A stretch of 64,000 bases of DNA from Nocardia panacis. Its GTDB lineage: Bacteria; Actinomycetota; Actinomycetes; Mycobacteriales; Mycobacteriaceae. Location of the stretch: assembly GCF_003598715.1 (NCBI RefSeq), contig NZ_QZFU01000012.1, forward strand, positions 1-64,000. The letters run 5' to 3'. Position 1 is the first letter of the stretch. The number at the start of each line of letters is the position of its first letter. The notes under the pieces are model-generated. The model saw nothing but the letters and a program-made list of their open reading frames with translations, had not been told where the DNA came from and did not search any database. This document shows, piece by piece, positions 19,152 through 27,992 of the stretch. Position numbers and translations under genes: made by a program.

Positions 19152-19340
19152 ATGAGGGTCAGCGTCGATACCGACCAGTGCGAAGCGAATGGAATCTGCG
19201 TCGGAATCGCCCCCGACGTCTTTGAACTCGATGAAGAGGATCGCCTGCACATCCTCGTCGCCGATGTCGCGGCCGAGCGGCTCGCCGCGGTCGAGGACGC
19301 GGTGGCGCAATGTCCGAAGGCCGCGCTGCGACTGAGCTGA
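19152..19340 (+). CDS. fdxD: 3Fe-4S-type ferredoxin FdxD
   Basis: A 62-residue ferredoxin with Cys10 and Cys16 in DQCEANGICVGIAPDVF and Cys54 in QCPKAAL, the three-cysteine pattern of the P450-linked 3Fe-4S ferredoxins. It probably passes electrons to CYP125 or another monooxygenase of the pathway. ATG 19152 has AAGGAG five bases upstream. The position between fadE26 and hsd4A equals that of Rv3503c. Another KstR box lies between its stop and hsd4A. Confidence 0.92.
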   Translation: MRVSVDTDQCEANGICVGIAPDVFELDEEDRLHILVADVAAERLAAVEDAVAQCPKAALRLS

Positions 19341-19359
19341 AATGCACCTTGCCGTGAAC

Positions 19360-19373
19360 TGCAACACGTTCTA
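19360..19373. promoter_or_regulatory. KstR operator, perfect match
   Basis: TGCAACACGTTCTA fits TnnAACnnGTTnnA fully, 11 bases upstream of the hsd4A GTG. It gives hsd4A its own regulated promoter despite the short gap to fdxD. Confidence 0.83.
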
Positions 19374-19384
19374 AAGTCGGCTCG

Positions 19385-20290
19385 GTGGGAGATGTAGAGT
19401 TGAGTCTTGCGGGCCGGGTGGCGATCGTGACCGGCGGCGGCGCCGGGTTGGGGCGGGCCGAGGCGCTCGCACTGGCCGAGGCGGGCGCGACGGTGGTGCT
19501 CAACGACCTGTCGGAGTCCGACGCGGTCGCCGAGACCATGGCCGCCATTCGATCCCTGGGTGCGAAGGCGGAATTCGTCGCGGGCAGCATTGCCGAGCGG
19601 AGCACCGCCGACGCGCTGCTGCGGGTGGCCGAGGAATCCTTCGGCCGAGTCGACATCGTGGTGAACAACGCGGGCATCACCAGGGATCGCATGCTGTTCA
19701 ACATGTCCGATGCGGACTTCGACGCGGTGGTCGCGGTCCATCTGCGCGGGCACTTCCTGCTCTCGCGCAATGCCGCCGCGTACTGGCGCGGCAAGTCCAA
19801 GGCGGCGGGCGGTCCCGTCTACGGCCGCTTGATCAACACCTCTTCCGAGGCCGGTCTGCTGGGGCCGGAGGGGCAGGCCAACTACGGCGCGGCCAAGGCG
19901 GGTATCACCGCGTTGACGCTGTCCGCCGCGCGTGCACTGTCCCGATACGGTGTGCGCGCCAATGCCATCGCGCCGCGCGCCCGCACCGCCATGACCGCCG
20001 AGGTGTTCAGCGCGCCGCCGACCGACGGGGTCGATCCGCTCGCGCCCGAACATGTGGCGCGGCTGGTCGCCTACCTCGCCGCTCCGGCGGCCGAGGCGAT
20101 CAGCGGACAGCTGTTCGTCGTCTACGGCGGCATGGTGGCGCTGATGGCGGCTCCGGTGGTCGAACAGCGTTTCGACGCCGCCGAGGGGCAGTGGGCTCCC
20201 GCTGATCTCGCGGCCACGCTCGGCGAATATTTCGGCAGCCGCCCGGCGGGTCGCACCTTTTCGGCGGCCGCGCTGTTGGAACTCGGCTGA
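19385..20290 (+). CDS. hsd4A: Short-chain dehydrogenase, Hsd4A-like
   Basis: A 301-residue SDR with the NAD(P)-binding loop TGGGAGLGRAE (about 17-27), the NNAG motif in VVNNAGITRD, the catalytic Ser in INTSSEAG and the YxxxK pair in NYGAAKAG. It corresponds to Rv3502c. The orthologue in fast-growing mycobacteria has 17beta-hydroxysteroid dehydrogenase and beta-hydroxyacyl-CoA dehydrogenase activity, so it is expected to oxidise the 3-hydroxyacyl-CoA made by EchA19. GTG 19385 has no Shine-Dalgarno sequence and sits 11 bases after a KstR box. The C-terminal extension of about 60 residues beyond the SDR core is usual for this subgroup. Confidence 0.87.
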   Translation: MGDVELSLAGRVAIVTGGGAGLGRAEALALAEAGATVVLNDLSESDAVAETMAAIRSLGAKAEFVAGSIAERSTADALLRVAEESFGRVDIVVNNAGITRDRMLFNMSDADFDAVVAVHLRGHFLLSRNAAAYWRGKSKAAGGPVYGRLINTSSEAGLLGPEGQANYGAAKAGITALTLSAARALSRYGVRANAIAPRARTAMTAEVFSAPPTDGVDPLAPEHVARLVAYLAAPAAEAISGQLFVVYGGMVALMAAPVVEQRFDAAEGQWAPADLAATLGEYFGSRPAGRTFSAAALLELG

Positions 20291-20432
20291 GGGCACCGCA
20301 TTTCGCAGCCGACGGCGAATTTCCGCGCGTCCGGCACATCCGAGCGCCGCGAGTGTTGATCACGCGTCCGGCTCTTGGTAGATATGGGGGTCATGGTGTG
20401 TATCGCCCCACAAAGGCGCAGTCACATTTCTC

Positions 20433-20446
20433 TGGTACGTGTTTCA
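20433..20446. promoter_or_regulatory. Weak KstR-like box
   Basis: TGGTACGTGTTTCA fits the consensus except that the left half is TAC instead of AAC. It lies 78 bases upstream (start to start) of the better box and may be a secondary site or chance. Confidence 0.3.
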
Positions 20447-20510
20447 CCCATTTCCCTCGCTGAAGAGAAAAATAGCAGCTCAATTGCGGCCAAAAGCTAC
20501 CGATGCTCAG

Positions 20511-20524
20511 GTGAACGTGTTCTA
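20511..20524. promoter_or_regulatory. KstR-like operator of mce4, one mismatch
   Basis: GTGAACGTGTTCTA fits TnnAACnnGTTnnA except for the first base. It lies 78 bases upstream of yrbE4A. mce4 is a known KstR target in mycobacteria and rhodococci. Confidence 0.75.
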
Positions 20525-20602
20525 ATTGCTGCGGCGGCGCTGCCACGGGCTCGTGGTATGCCGTGTGCGGTACATGCGATGTGAGCAAGGAGGATCCCGG
20601 CA

Positions 20603-21367
20603 ATGAACGAGGTCCTGGCCGTGCCGTTGCGAGCAGTCGGCGGATTCTTCGAACTCACCGCCGACGTGGCGCGCGGTATGGTGCGCCGCCCATTTCAATG
20701 GCGCGAGTTCATCGACCAATCCTGGTTCATCGCACGGGTTTCCATCCTGCCGACACTGCTGGTCGCGATCCCGTTCACGGTGCTGGTGAGCTTCACCCTG
20801 AATATCCTGCTGCGCGAGATCGGCGCGGCCGACCTGTCCGGCGCGGGCGCGGCCTTCGGCGCGGTCACCCAGGTCGGCCCCATTGTCACCGTGCTCATCG
20901 TGGCGGGCGCTGGCGCCACCGCCATCTGCGCGGACCTGGGGGCGCGCACGATTCGCGAGGAAATCGACGCCATGAAGGTGCTCGGCATCGATCCGGTGCA
21001 GCGCCTGGTGGTGCCTCGGGTATTGGCATCGATGTTCGTCGCACTGCTGCTCAATAGCCTGGTGTGCACCATCGGCATTGTCGGCGGCTTCCTGTTCTCG
21101 GTATTTCTGCAAGATGTCAATCCCGGTGCGTTCGTCAATGGCATCACGTTGCTGACCCATCTGCCGGAGTTGGTCATCTCCGAGGTCAAGGCCGGACTAT
21201 TCGGACTCATCGCCGGGATGGTCGCCTGCTATCTCGGATTGAATGTCAAAGGCGGACCCAAGAGCGTCGGCGATGCGGTGAATCAGACCGTGGTGTTCGC
21301 CTTCATGGCGTTGTTCGTGGTGAATGTGGTGGTCACCGCCGTCGGTATCAAGTTCACGGCGCGGTGA
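20603..21367 (+). CDS. yrbE4A: Mce4 permease subunit YrbE4A
   Basis: A 254-residue MlaE-type permease, one of two membrane subunits that form the inner-membrane channel of the Mce4 sterol importer. It has five or six hydrophobic helices and the family segment ICADLGARTIREEIDAMKVL, the coupling region for the MceG ATPase, which is not in this window. AAGGAGG lies about 11 bases upstream of ATG 20603. First gene of the operon. Confidence 0.95.
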   Translation: MNEVLAVPLRAVGGFFELTADVARGMVRRPFQWREFIDQSWFIARVSILPTLLVAIPFTVLVSFTLNILLREIGAADLSGAGAAFGAVTQVGPIVTVLIVAGAGATAICADLGARTIREEIDAMKVLGIDPVQRLVVPRVLASMFVALLLNSLVCTIGIVGGFLFSVFLQDVNPGAFVNGITLLTHLPELVISEVKAGLFGLIAGMVACYLGLNVKGGPKSVGDAVNQTVVFAFMALFVVNVVVTAVGIKFTAR

Positions 21368-21371
21368 ACCG

Positions 21372-22223
21372 ATGGCCTTCGTGATCGAATCCCGCTTCCC
21401 GCGTACCGTGCGACGAGTGCGTCGAATGTCGGACTCGCTCGATTCGGTCGGTAAACAGGCCGTGTTCTATGCGCAGGCGCTCGGATCCGTTCCGAGGGCG
21501 CTGCGGCATTACCGTACCGAGACGATCCGGCTGATCGCCGAAATCAGCATGGGGACAGGCGCTTTGGCGGTCATCGGCGGCACTGTCGTAATTGTCGGAT
21601 TCCTGACGCTGTTCGCGGGCGGCACCATCGCGGTTCAGGGATACAGTTCGCTCGGCAATATCGGCGTCGAATCGCTCACCGGATTCTTCGCGGCATTCAT
21701 CAATGTGCGCATTGCCGCCCCGGTGATCTCCGGCATCGGATTGGCCGCCACCATCGGCGCGGGTTCCACCGCGCAACTGGGCGCGATGCGGGTGGCCGAG
21801 GAGATCGACGCGCTGGAATCCATGGCCATCCGCCCGGTTCCGTTCCTGGTCGGCACCAGGGTGCTGGCGGGGATGATCGCCATCGTCCCGCTGTACGCGC
21901 TCGCGGTGATCGCCTCCTTCCTGGCCAGCCGCTTCGCCACCGTCGACATCTACAACCAGTCGGCGGGCGTCTACGACCACTACTTCGCCACCTTCCTCAT
22001 CCCCACCGACATCCTGTGGTCCTTCGCCCAGGCCATCTTCATGGCGCTGGCGGTGATGCTCATCCACACCTACTACGGCTACAACGCCTCGGGTGGCCCG
22101 GTCGGCGTCGGCATCGCGGTCGGTAACGCCGTGCGCACCTCACTGGTCGCGGTGGTCATGGTGACGCTGCTCATCTCGCTGGCCGTCTACGGCACCTCCG
22201 GCAATTTCCACCTCTCGGGATAG
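21372..22223 (+). CDS. yrbE4B: Mce4 permease subunit YrbE4B
   Basis: A 283-residue MlaE-type permease, partner of YrbE4A. The diagnostic segment STAQLGAMRVAEEIDALESM aligns with the coupling region of its partner. There are about five membrane helices, and a basic N-terminal segment of about 45 residues precedes the first long helix. ATG 21372 is four bases after the yrbE4A stop. The start of the in-frame open region at 21324 lies inside yrbE4A and is rejected. Confidence 0.95.
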   Translation: MAFVIESRFPRTVRRVRRMSDSLDSVGKQAVFYAQALGSVPRALRHYRTETIRLIAEISMGTGALAVIGGTVVIVGFLTLFAGGTIAVQGYSSLGNIGVESLTGFFAAFINVRIAAPVISGIGLAATIGAGSTAQLGAMRVAEEIDALESMAIRPVPFLVGTRVLAGMIAIVPLYALAVIASFLASRFATVDIYNQSAGVYDHYFATFLIPTDILWSFAQAIFMALAVMLIHTYYGYNASGGPVGVGIAVGNAVRTSLVAVVMVTLLISLAVYGTSGNFHLSG

Positions 22224-22229
22224 CGGGCA

Positions 22230-23417
22230 ATGGCGGAATCGAAGGACCTCAACGGATTCGGGCTGAAACTGGCGGGCGGCGCGCTGGTGCTCGCGATCGC
22301 CGCCGTCGTGGCGGTGGCGCTGACCATGTTCGCCGGCGGATTCACCCCCACCGCCACCGTCACCGTCGACACCCCCCGCAGCGGTCTGGTCCTCGATCCG
22401 GCCGCGAAGGTGCGGATCCGCGGTGTCGAGATCGGCCGGGTCACCGCCATCGAGCACACCGCGGCGGGCGCGCGCCTGAAACTGGCGCTCGATCCCGATC
22501 AACTGAAACTGGTCCCCGCCAACGCGACCGTGGATATCCGCTCCAGCACCGTCTTCGGCGCGAAGTACGTGAATTTCACGGTGCCGGAACATCCTTCGAC
22601 CACCGCGCTGGCGCCGGGCGCGACGGTGCGCGCCCAACAGGTGACCATCGAATTCAATACGCTGTTCGAGCGATTGAACGACGTGCTCACCAAGGCACAG
22701 CCCGACAAACTCAACGCCATCCTCGAGGCCGTCGGCACCGCCGTCGAGGGGCGCGGCGAGAAACTCGGCACCTTGCTCACCACCGGCGAGGACTACCTGC
22801 GCGAACTCAATCCGAAACTGGATGCGCTGGTTCGGGACCTGAAGGCCGCGCGGACCACCACCAACCTCTACGCCGACACCGCGCCCGACCTGCTGCGCAC
22901 CACCGACAACCTGGCCGTTACCGGAGCGACCCTGACCACGCAGCAACGCGGCCTCGATCTGCTGCTGGCCAACCTCACCGGCGTCACCGATACCGTCGGC
23001 TCCGTGCTGCGCGAGAGCGAGCAGCCGCTGGGCGCCGCACTGGATCTGCTGCGTCCCACCACGGCGCTGCTGCGCGAGTACGCGCCGGGCCTGCACTGCA
23101 TGATCGTGGCGATGGGCGAGGCGCTGCCGCGGGCCGACGAGGTCTTCGGCGGCAAGCAGGAGGGGGTCGGGATGTACGCGAGCTTCACCTATGGCGCGCA
23201 GCCCTACGAGTATCCGAAGGACCTGCCGAAGGTCAATGCCACCGGCGGCCCGCACTGCGAGAACCTGTCCGACCACCAGCCGGGGCAGTTGTCGGACTTC
23301 CTGGTCACCGACACCTCCGCGGGTCACGTCTGGACGCCGTCGACGACGTTGCAGGTCAACGGCCCCAAGGTGTTCCAGGTGATCTTCGGCGGTCTGCCGG
23401 GGGTGGGGCAGCCGTGA
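22230..23417 (+). CDS. mce4A: Mce-family protein Mce4A
   Basis: A 395-residue Mce/MlaD protein with an N-terminal membrane helix (about 12-37), the MlaD barrel domain (about 40-125, containing VRIRGVEIGRVTAIEH) and a long helical region that forms the periplasmic shuttle with Mce4B-F. The C-terminal globular part carries Cys residues (GLHCMIV, GPHCENL) that may form a disulfide. Six base pairs separate it from yrbE4B. Mce4A-F are all single-copy subunits of the cholesterol transporter. Confidence 0.93.
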   Translation: MAESKDLNGFGLKLAGGALVLAIAAVVAVALTMFAGGFTPTATVTVDTPRSGLVLDPAAKVRIRGVEIGRVTAIEHTAAGARLKLALDPDQLKLVPANATVDIRSSTVFGAKYVNFTVPEHPSTTALAPGATVRAQQVTIEFNTLFERLNDVLTKAQPDKLNAILEAVGTAVEGRGEKLGTLLTTGEDYLRELNPKLDALVRDLKAARTTTNLYADTAPDLLRTTDNLAVTGATLTTQQRGLDLLLANLTGVTDTVGSVLRESEQPLGAALDLLRPTTALLREYAPGLHCMIVAMGEALPRADEVFGGKQEGVGMYASFTYGAQPYEYPKDLPKVNATGGPHCENLSDHQPGQLSDFLVTDTSAGHVWTPSTTLQVNGPKVFQVIFGGLPGVGQP

Positions 23418-24442
23418 AGAATCTCGCCACCACCCTCAAACTGGCCGCCTTCACCCTGGTGATGACGCTGATCTTCACCGGATTGGTGGTGGTGTTCAGC
23501 CAGATCCGCTTCGCCAGGGAGAACGGCTACCACGCCGTGTTCACCAATTCCTCGGGCATGCTGCCCGGATCGAAGGTCCGCATCGCCGGAGTGCCCATCG
23601 GTTCGGTGAACCGGGTCTACGTCGGCTCGGACAGGTTGGCCCATGTCGACTTCGATGTGGATCGCGAATACCGGATCTACCGCAGCACCAGGGCCGTCAT
23701 CCGCTACGAGAACCTCGTCGGCGACCGGTATCTCGAACTGCTCGACGGTCCCGGCGCGCCCACCGCGCTGCCCTCCGGCGGCACCATCCCCAAGGAGCAG
23801 ACCCAGCCCGCGCTGGATCTGGACATGCTGCTCGGCGGCTTCAAACCACTGCTGCGCGGTCTGCAACCCAAACAGGTCAACGATCTGACCGACGCGCTGC
23901 TGAAGATCTTCCAGGGCGAGGGCGGCACGCTGGTCTCGCTGCTCAACAGCAGCGGCTCGTTCACCAAGACGCTGGCCGAGCGGGATGGGTTGATCGGCAG
24001 CGTCATCGAGAATCTGCGCACCGTGCTGGCGACCATCGATGACAGGGACAAGGAGTTCAACACCACCCTCACCGAGTTGCAGCGGCTCATCAGCGGGTTG
24101 TCCGCCGATCGCGATCCGCTCGGCGACGCGCTGCCCCGCATCGCGGGCGCCACCGACGGCCTGGCCGGGCTGCTGGCCCAGACCCGCCCCGACCTGAAGT
24201 CCGCCATCGAGCAGACCGACCGCGCCGCAGGACAACTCGACGCGGGCTCCGACACCATCCAGTGGGTGCTGGACCGCCTGCCCGAGACCTACCGGCGGCT
24301 TATCCGCATCGGGTCCTACGGATCGTTCCTGAACCTCTACATCTGCGGCGCGGTCGCCATCATCGACGGTCCGGACGGCACACCGCAGAAAGTTACCCTG
24401 CCCGGCGCGCAGACGACCGGCCGCTGCGAGAAGGGCAACTGA
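23414..24442 (+). CDS. mce4B: Mce-family protein Mce4B
   Basis: A 342-residue Mce protein: N-terminal helix (about 5-30), MlaD domain including GSKVRIAGVPIGSVNRVYVG (about 52-71), an amphipathic helical stretch to about 300, and a short C-terminal tail with Cys residues. GTG 23414 overlaps the mce4A stop (GTGA), giving translational coupling. Subunit of the Mce4 sterol import complex. Confidence 0.93.
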   Translation: MKNLATTLKLAAFTLVMTLIFTGLVVVFSQIRFARENGYHAVFTNSSGMLPGSKVRIAGVPIGSVNRVYVGSDRLAHVDFDVDREYRIYRSTRAVIRYENLVGDRYLELLDGPGAPTALPSGGTIPKEQTQPALDLDMLLGGFKPLLRGLQPKQVNDLTDALLKIFQGEGGTLVSLLNSSGSFTKTLAERDGLIGSVIENLRTVLATIDDRDKEFNTTLTELQRLISGLSADRDPLGDALPRIAGATDGLAGLLAQTRPDLKSAIEQTDRAAGQLDAGSDTIQWVLDRLPETYRRLIRIGSYGSFLNLYICGAVAIIDGPDGTPQKVTLPGAQTTGRCEKGN

Positions 24443-24448
24443 GTATCG

Positions 24449-25504
24449 ATGAACGGACGACGCGCCATCAACCTCGGTATCACGGGCATCGTGCTCGCGG
24501 CGGCGATCGCGCTGTCGGCGCTCCAGTTCGACCGGCTCCCGTTCATTCGCTCCGGTGCGAACGTCACCGCGCTGTTCACCGATGCGGGCGGGCTGCTGCC
24601 CGGCGACAATGTGCAGGTGGCCGGGGTGCGCTCCGGGCGGGTGGAGGATGTGCGCCTCGACGGCGACAAGGTGCTGGTGCGCTTCACCCTCGACGAGTCG
24701 ATCATCCTGGGGGACAAGACGAGTGCCGCGATCAAGACCAATACCGTGCTCGGCCGCCGCTCGCTGGAGGTGACGCCCGCCGGGGTCGGCGCGATTCGCC
24801 GTGATCAACCGATTCCGCTGGAGCGCACCAGATCCCCGTACTCGCTCAATGACGCACTGAGCGAACTCGCCGGCACCACATCCGGTTTGGATATGGACCG
24901 CATCAACCAGACCCTCGACACCCTCTCGCAGACCTTCGCCGACACACCCGCCCCGCTGCGGTCGGCCCTCGATGGTGTCACCGCACTCTCGCGCAGTATC
25001 AACCAGCGCGACCGCGCCCTGTCCGAACTGCTGAAACGGGCACAGAGCGTGACCAAGGTGCTGGCCGATCGCGGCGACCAGATCAATGCCCTGCTGCTGG
25101 ACGGCAATTCGCTGCTCGGTGAGCTCGATCGCCGCCGGGCCGCGCTCGCGCAGCTCATCGTGGCCGTGGACGCGGTGGCCAAACAACTCTCCGGCCTGGT
25201 CGCCGACAACGAGAAGCAACTCGGTCCGGCGCTGGACAAGCTGAATTCGGTGCTGGCACTGCTCAGCAAGAATCGGGACAACATCTCCAAGGCCCTCGAC
25301 GGGCTCGGCCCGTTCGAAGCCGCCCTGGGCGAACAGGTCGGCAGCGGACCGTATTTCAACTCCTACATGATCAACGGGTCATCGCGGGCGCTGCAGATTC
25401 TGGTCGACGCGCTGGCCTGGCCGCAGCATGTGCCCGAGGATCTGCGCCGATACGTCGATCCGCCACCGACCATCACGCCGGGAACGCAGGAGCCGCCGCG
25501 ATGA
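24449..25504 (+). CDS. mce4C: Mce-family protein Mce4C
   Basis: A 351-residue Mce protein with an N-terminal helix, a MlaD domain (GDNVQVAGVRSGRVEDVRLD, about 53-72) and a long helical region that repeatedly cycles short hydrophobic heptads. It ends in a short Pro-rich tail. It starts six bases after the mce4B stop and overlaps mce4D by four bases. Confidence 0.92.
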   Translation: MNGRRAINLGITGIVLAAAIALSALQFDRLPFIRSGANVTALFTDAGGLLPGDNVQVAGVRSGRVEDVRLDGDKVLVRFTLDESIILGDKTSAAIKTNTVLGRRSLEVTPAGVGAIRRDQPIPLERTRSPYSLNDALSELAGTTSGLDMDRINQTLDTLSQTFADTPAPLRSALDGVTALSRSINQRDRALSELLKRAQSVTKVLADRGDQINALLLDGNSLLGELDRRRAALAQLIVAVDAVAKQLSGLVADNEKQLGPALDKLNSVLALLSKNRDNISKALDGLGPFEAALGEQVGSGPYFNSYMINGSSRALQILVDALAWPQHVPEDLRRYVDPPPTITPGTQEPPR

Positions 25505-26751
25505 AACTGCTTTCGAGGATGCGGCCTCTGCCCCGCTGGGTCGCGCTGGTGGCCGCCGCCGCGGTTGTCGCCGCCGTTGTCGCGGTGGCGTGGCAGCCGG
25601 TGGCGAATCTCGGGAAGACCAAGATCCAGGCGTACTTTCCGTCCACCAATGCGCTGTATGTCGGCGATGACGTGCGGGTGCTCGGGGTGAAGGTCGGGCG
25701 CATCACCGCCGTCGAGCCCGGTCGCGACAAGGTCAGGGTGGATCTGCTGCTCGACCGGGGCGTCAGCATTCCGGCCGCCGCCCGCGCGGTGATCGTCTCG
25801 CCCTCCCTGGTCTCGGCCCGATTCATCCAGTTGGCCCCCGCCTACACCGGCGGACCCAAGCTGGGCGGCGGCGGGCAGATCGGCTTGGACCGCACCGCCG
25901 TCCCGGTCGAATGGGACGACATCAAATCCGAATTGGCCAGGCTGGCGAAGACACTCGGCCCGGTCGGGGATCAGCAGGGTTCCTTCGGGAAATTCCTCGA
26001 TACGGCCGCCAACAATCTGGACGGCAATGGTCAGAAGTTGCGCGACACCATTCGGGAGCTGTCCGCGACGCTGAATACGCTCTCCGACGGGCGCACCGAC
26101 CTGTTCGGCAGCCTGCGCAACCTGCAGAAATTCGTCGACGTGCTCTCGGCGAGCAATGAGCAGATCGTCCAGTTCGGCGGGCGGCTCGCCTCGGTGTCGG
26201 CGGTGCTGGCGGGCGTATCGAACGAACTCGGTTCCGGCCTGGACAATTTGGATGCCGCCGTCTCGGATGTGAAACGCTTCCTCGACACCGACGGCGCGCG
26301 GCTCAGCGAGGGCGTGCGGAAGTTGGGCGAGGTGACCCAGATCCTGGTCGACAAGCGGCCGCAGCTCGAACAGATCCTGCACGCCGGACCGACCGCGCTG
26401 GAGAACTTCTACCGCATCTACCAGCCGTCGACGGGTTCGCTGACCGGTGTGCTGGTCGGCCAGAACGCCGCCGACGCCTTCAGCTTCCTGTGCGGTTCGG
26501 TGGAGTCGCTGAAAACCAATGACTCCGACAGGAGCGCGAGCCTGTGCGCCGAGCAGTTGGCGCCGATCATCAACTCGCTGATGATCAACTACCCGCCCAT
26601 CCTGGCCAATCCGACCGGCAGTGTGCGCGCGTTCCCCTCGCAGTTGCAGTTCTCCACCCCGGAGTTGGCGGCCCGCGCCGCAGCCGAGGCCCCGCCGGTC
26701 ATCGTGCCGAATGGTCTTGCCGGACTGGTCAATCCGGGAGGTGACAAATGA
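25501..26751 (+). CDS. mce4D: Mce-family protein Mce4D
   Basis: A 416-residue Mce protein: N-terminal helix (about 13-35), MlaD domain with GDDVRVLGVKVGRITAVEPG, then helical segments and a C-terminal region with two Cys residues (FLCGSVESL, ASLCAEQL). The start overlaps mce4C by ATGA. Subunit of the sterol importer. Confidence 0.92.
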   Translation: MKLLSRMRPLPRWVALVAAAAVVAAVVAVAWQPVANLGKTKIQAYFPSTNALYVGDDVRVLGVKVGRITAVEPGRDKVRVDLLLDRGVSIPAAARAVIVSPSLVSARFIQLAPAYTGGPKLGGGGQIGLDRTAVPVEWDDIKSELARLAKTLGPVGDQQGSFGKFLDTAANNLDGNGQKLRDTIRELSATLNTLSDGRTDLFGSLRNLQKFVDVLSASNEQIVQFGGRLASVSAVLAGVSNELGSGLDNLDAAVSDVKRFLDTDGARLSEGVRKLGEVTQILVDKRPQLEQILHAGPTALENFYRIYQPSTGSLTGVLVGQNAADAFSFLCGSVESLKTNDSDRSASLCAEQLAPIINSLMINYPPILANPTGSVRAFPSQLQFSTPELAARAAAEAPPVIVPNGLAGLVNPGGDK

Positions 26752-27992
26752 GGGGCCGCCGGATTCGGCTGTCGGCCGTCGCGGTGGCGGTGACCATCGG
26801 CGCCTGCGGCTGCTCGTGGGACGGTCTGAATTCGCTGCCGCTGCCCGGCACCGAGGGCACCGGCGCCGGATCATGGCGGGTGCGGATACAGATGCCGAAT
26901 GTCACCACGCTGACCCGGAATTCGCCCGTACGCGTGCACGATGTGACGGTCGGATCGGTCTCCGGGATCGAACTGGAGGGTTGGCACGCGCTGGTCACCG
27001 TGTCGCTCAATCCCGGTGTGGACCTGCCCGCCAACACGGTCGCGGCGATCGGACAGACCAGCCTGCTCGGCAGCAATCACCTGGAACTGTCCGCGCCGAC
27101 AAATGTTGCGCCGCAAGGCAAACTGCGTGACGGCGACCTCATCCCGCTGGAGCGGGCAGGCGCCTACCCCACCACCGAACAGGTGCTGTCCTCGCTGTCG
27201 ATGGTGGTCTCCGGCGGTGGCGTCGCCCAACTGGAAACCATTACCCGAGAACTGGATACGGCCCTCACCGGGCGCACCGACGCCATTCGCGATCTGCTGC
27301 CCCAGATCAACGAGCTCACCACCACCCTGGACCGGCAGACCGGCGATATCGTCGCCGCCATCGAAGGTCTGGACCGATTCTCGGGCGTGCTCGCCCAGCA
27401 GAAGCAGCGGGTGGCCGCGGCCATCGAGGATATCCACCCGGCGCTGACCGTTCTGGCCGATCGGCGCGAGACGTTGACGAAAACCATTGTGGCACTCGGC
27501 GGTTTGAGCGATGTGGTGCAGCGGATCGTCGACAACTCCGGAGCCGACCTGCGGGCCGACCTGCGCAACCTGTGGCCGGTGCTGCAACAGCTCGCCGACA
27601 CCGGCAACAATCTCACCGAGGTGCTGAAGGTGCTGCTCACCTTCCCGTTCCCAATGAAGTACCTCGACCATGCCATCAAGGGCGACTACTTGAATCTGTT
27701 CATCACCGTGGATCTGCGTGCCGCCCGGTTGGATTCGAACTTCCTCACCGGCACCCCGCTGGGCGGGGCCTTCGGCGGCGCGCAGCGCACCATCGGTGGC
27801 GGCATGCCGCCCACGGCGCTGCAGGCGACCGACCCGGCCACCGCACCCTTCGGACCCGCACCCGCCACAGCGGCCCCAACGCCGACAATTCCGGGCCTGC
27901 CCCCGATTCCGGGCCTGCCCGCCATTCCCGGCCTGACCGTGCCGCTGCCCGGCGCGCCGAATCCCGCGCCGGAAGGAGGCGCCGGGCGATGA
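26748..27992 (+). CDS. mce4E: Mce-family lipoprotein Mce4E
   Basis: A 414-residue Mce protein with a lipoprotein signal instead of a plain anchor: basic start MRGRRIRLS, hydrophobic core and lipobox IGAC with Cys20 as the likely lipidated residue. In every mce operon the fifth Mce gene encodes the lipoprotein (LprN in M. tuberculosis). The MlaD domain includes VRVHDVTVGSVSGIEL. The C-terminus is a Pro-rich low-complexity tail with repeated PGLP(P/A)IPGL units. ATGA overlap with mce4D. Confidence 0.92.
   Translation: MRGRRIRLSAVAVAVTIGACGCSWDGLNSLPLPGTEGTGAGSWRVRIQMPNVTTLTRNSPVRVHDVTVGSVSGIELEGWHALVTVSLNPGVDLPANTVAAIGQTSLLGSNHLELSAPTNVAPQGKLRDGDLIPLERAGAYPTTEQVLSSLSMVVSGGGVAQLETITRELDTALTGRTDAIRDLLPQINELTTTLDRQTGDIVAAIEGLDRFSGVLAQQKQRVAAAIEDIHPALTVLADRRETLTKTIVALGGLSDVVQRIVDNSGADLRADLRNLWPVLQQLADTGNNLTEVLKVLLTFPFPMKYLDHAIKGDYLNLFITVDLRAARLDSNFLTGTPLGGAFGGAQRTIGGGMPPTALQATDPATAPFGPAPATAAPTPTIPGLPPIPGLPAIPGLTVPLPGAPNPAPEGGAGR

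Larger units (their letters stand above)
20291..20602. other. mce4 promoter region, 312 bp
   Basis: There is no supportable gene. The region separates hsd4A from the ten-gene mce4 operon and holds one good and one weak KstR-like box. It is less GC-rich than its neighbours. Confidence 0.6.
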
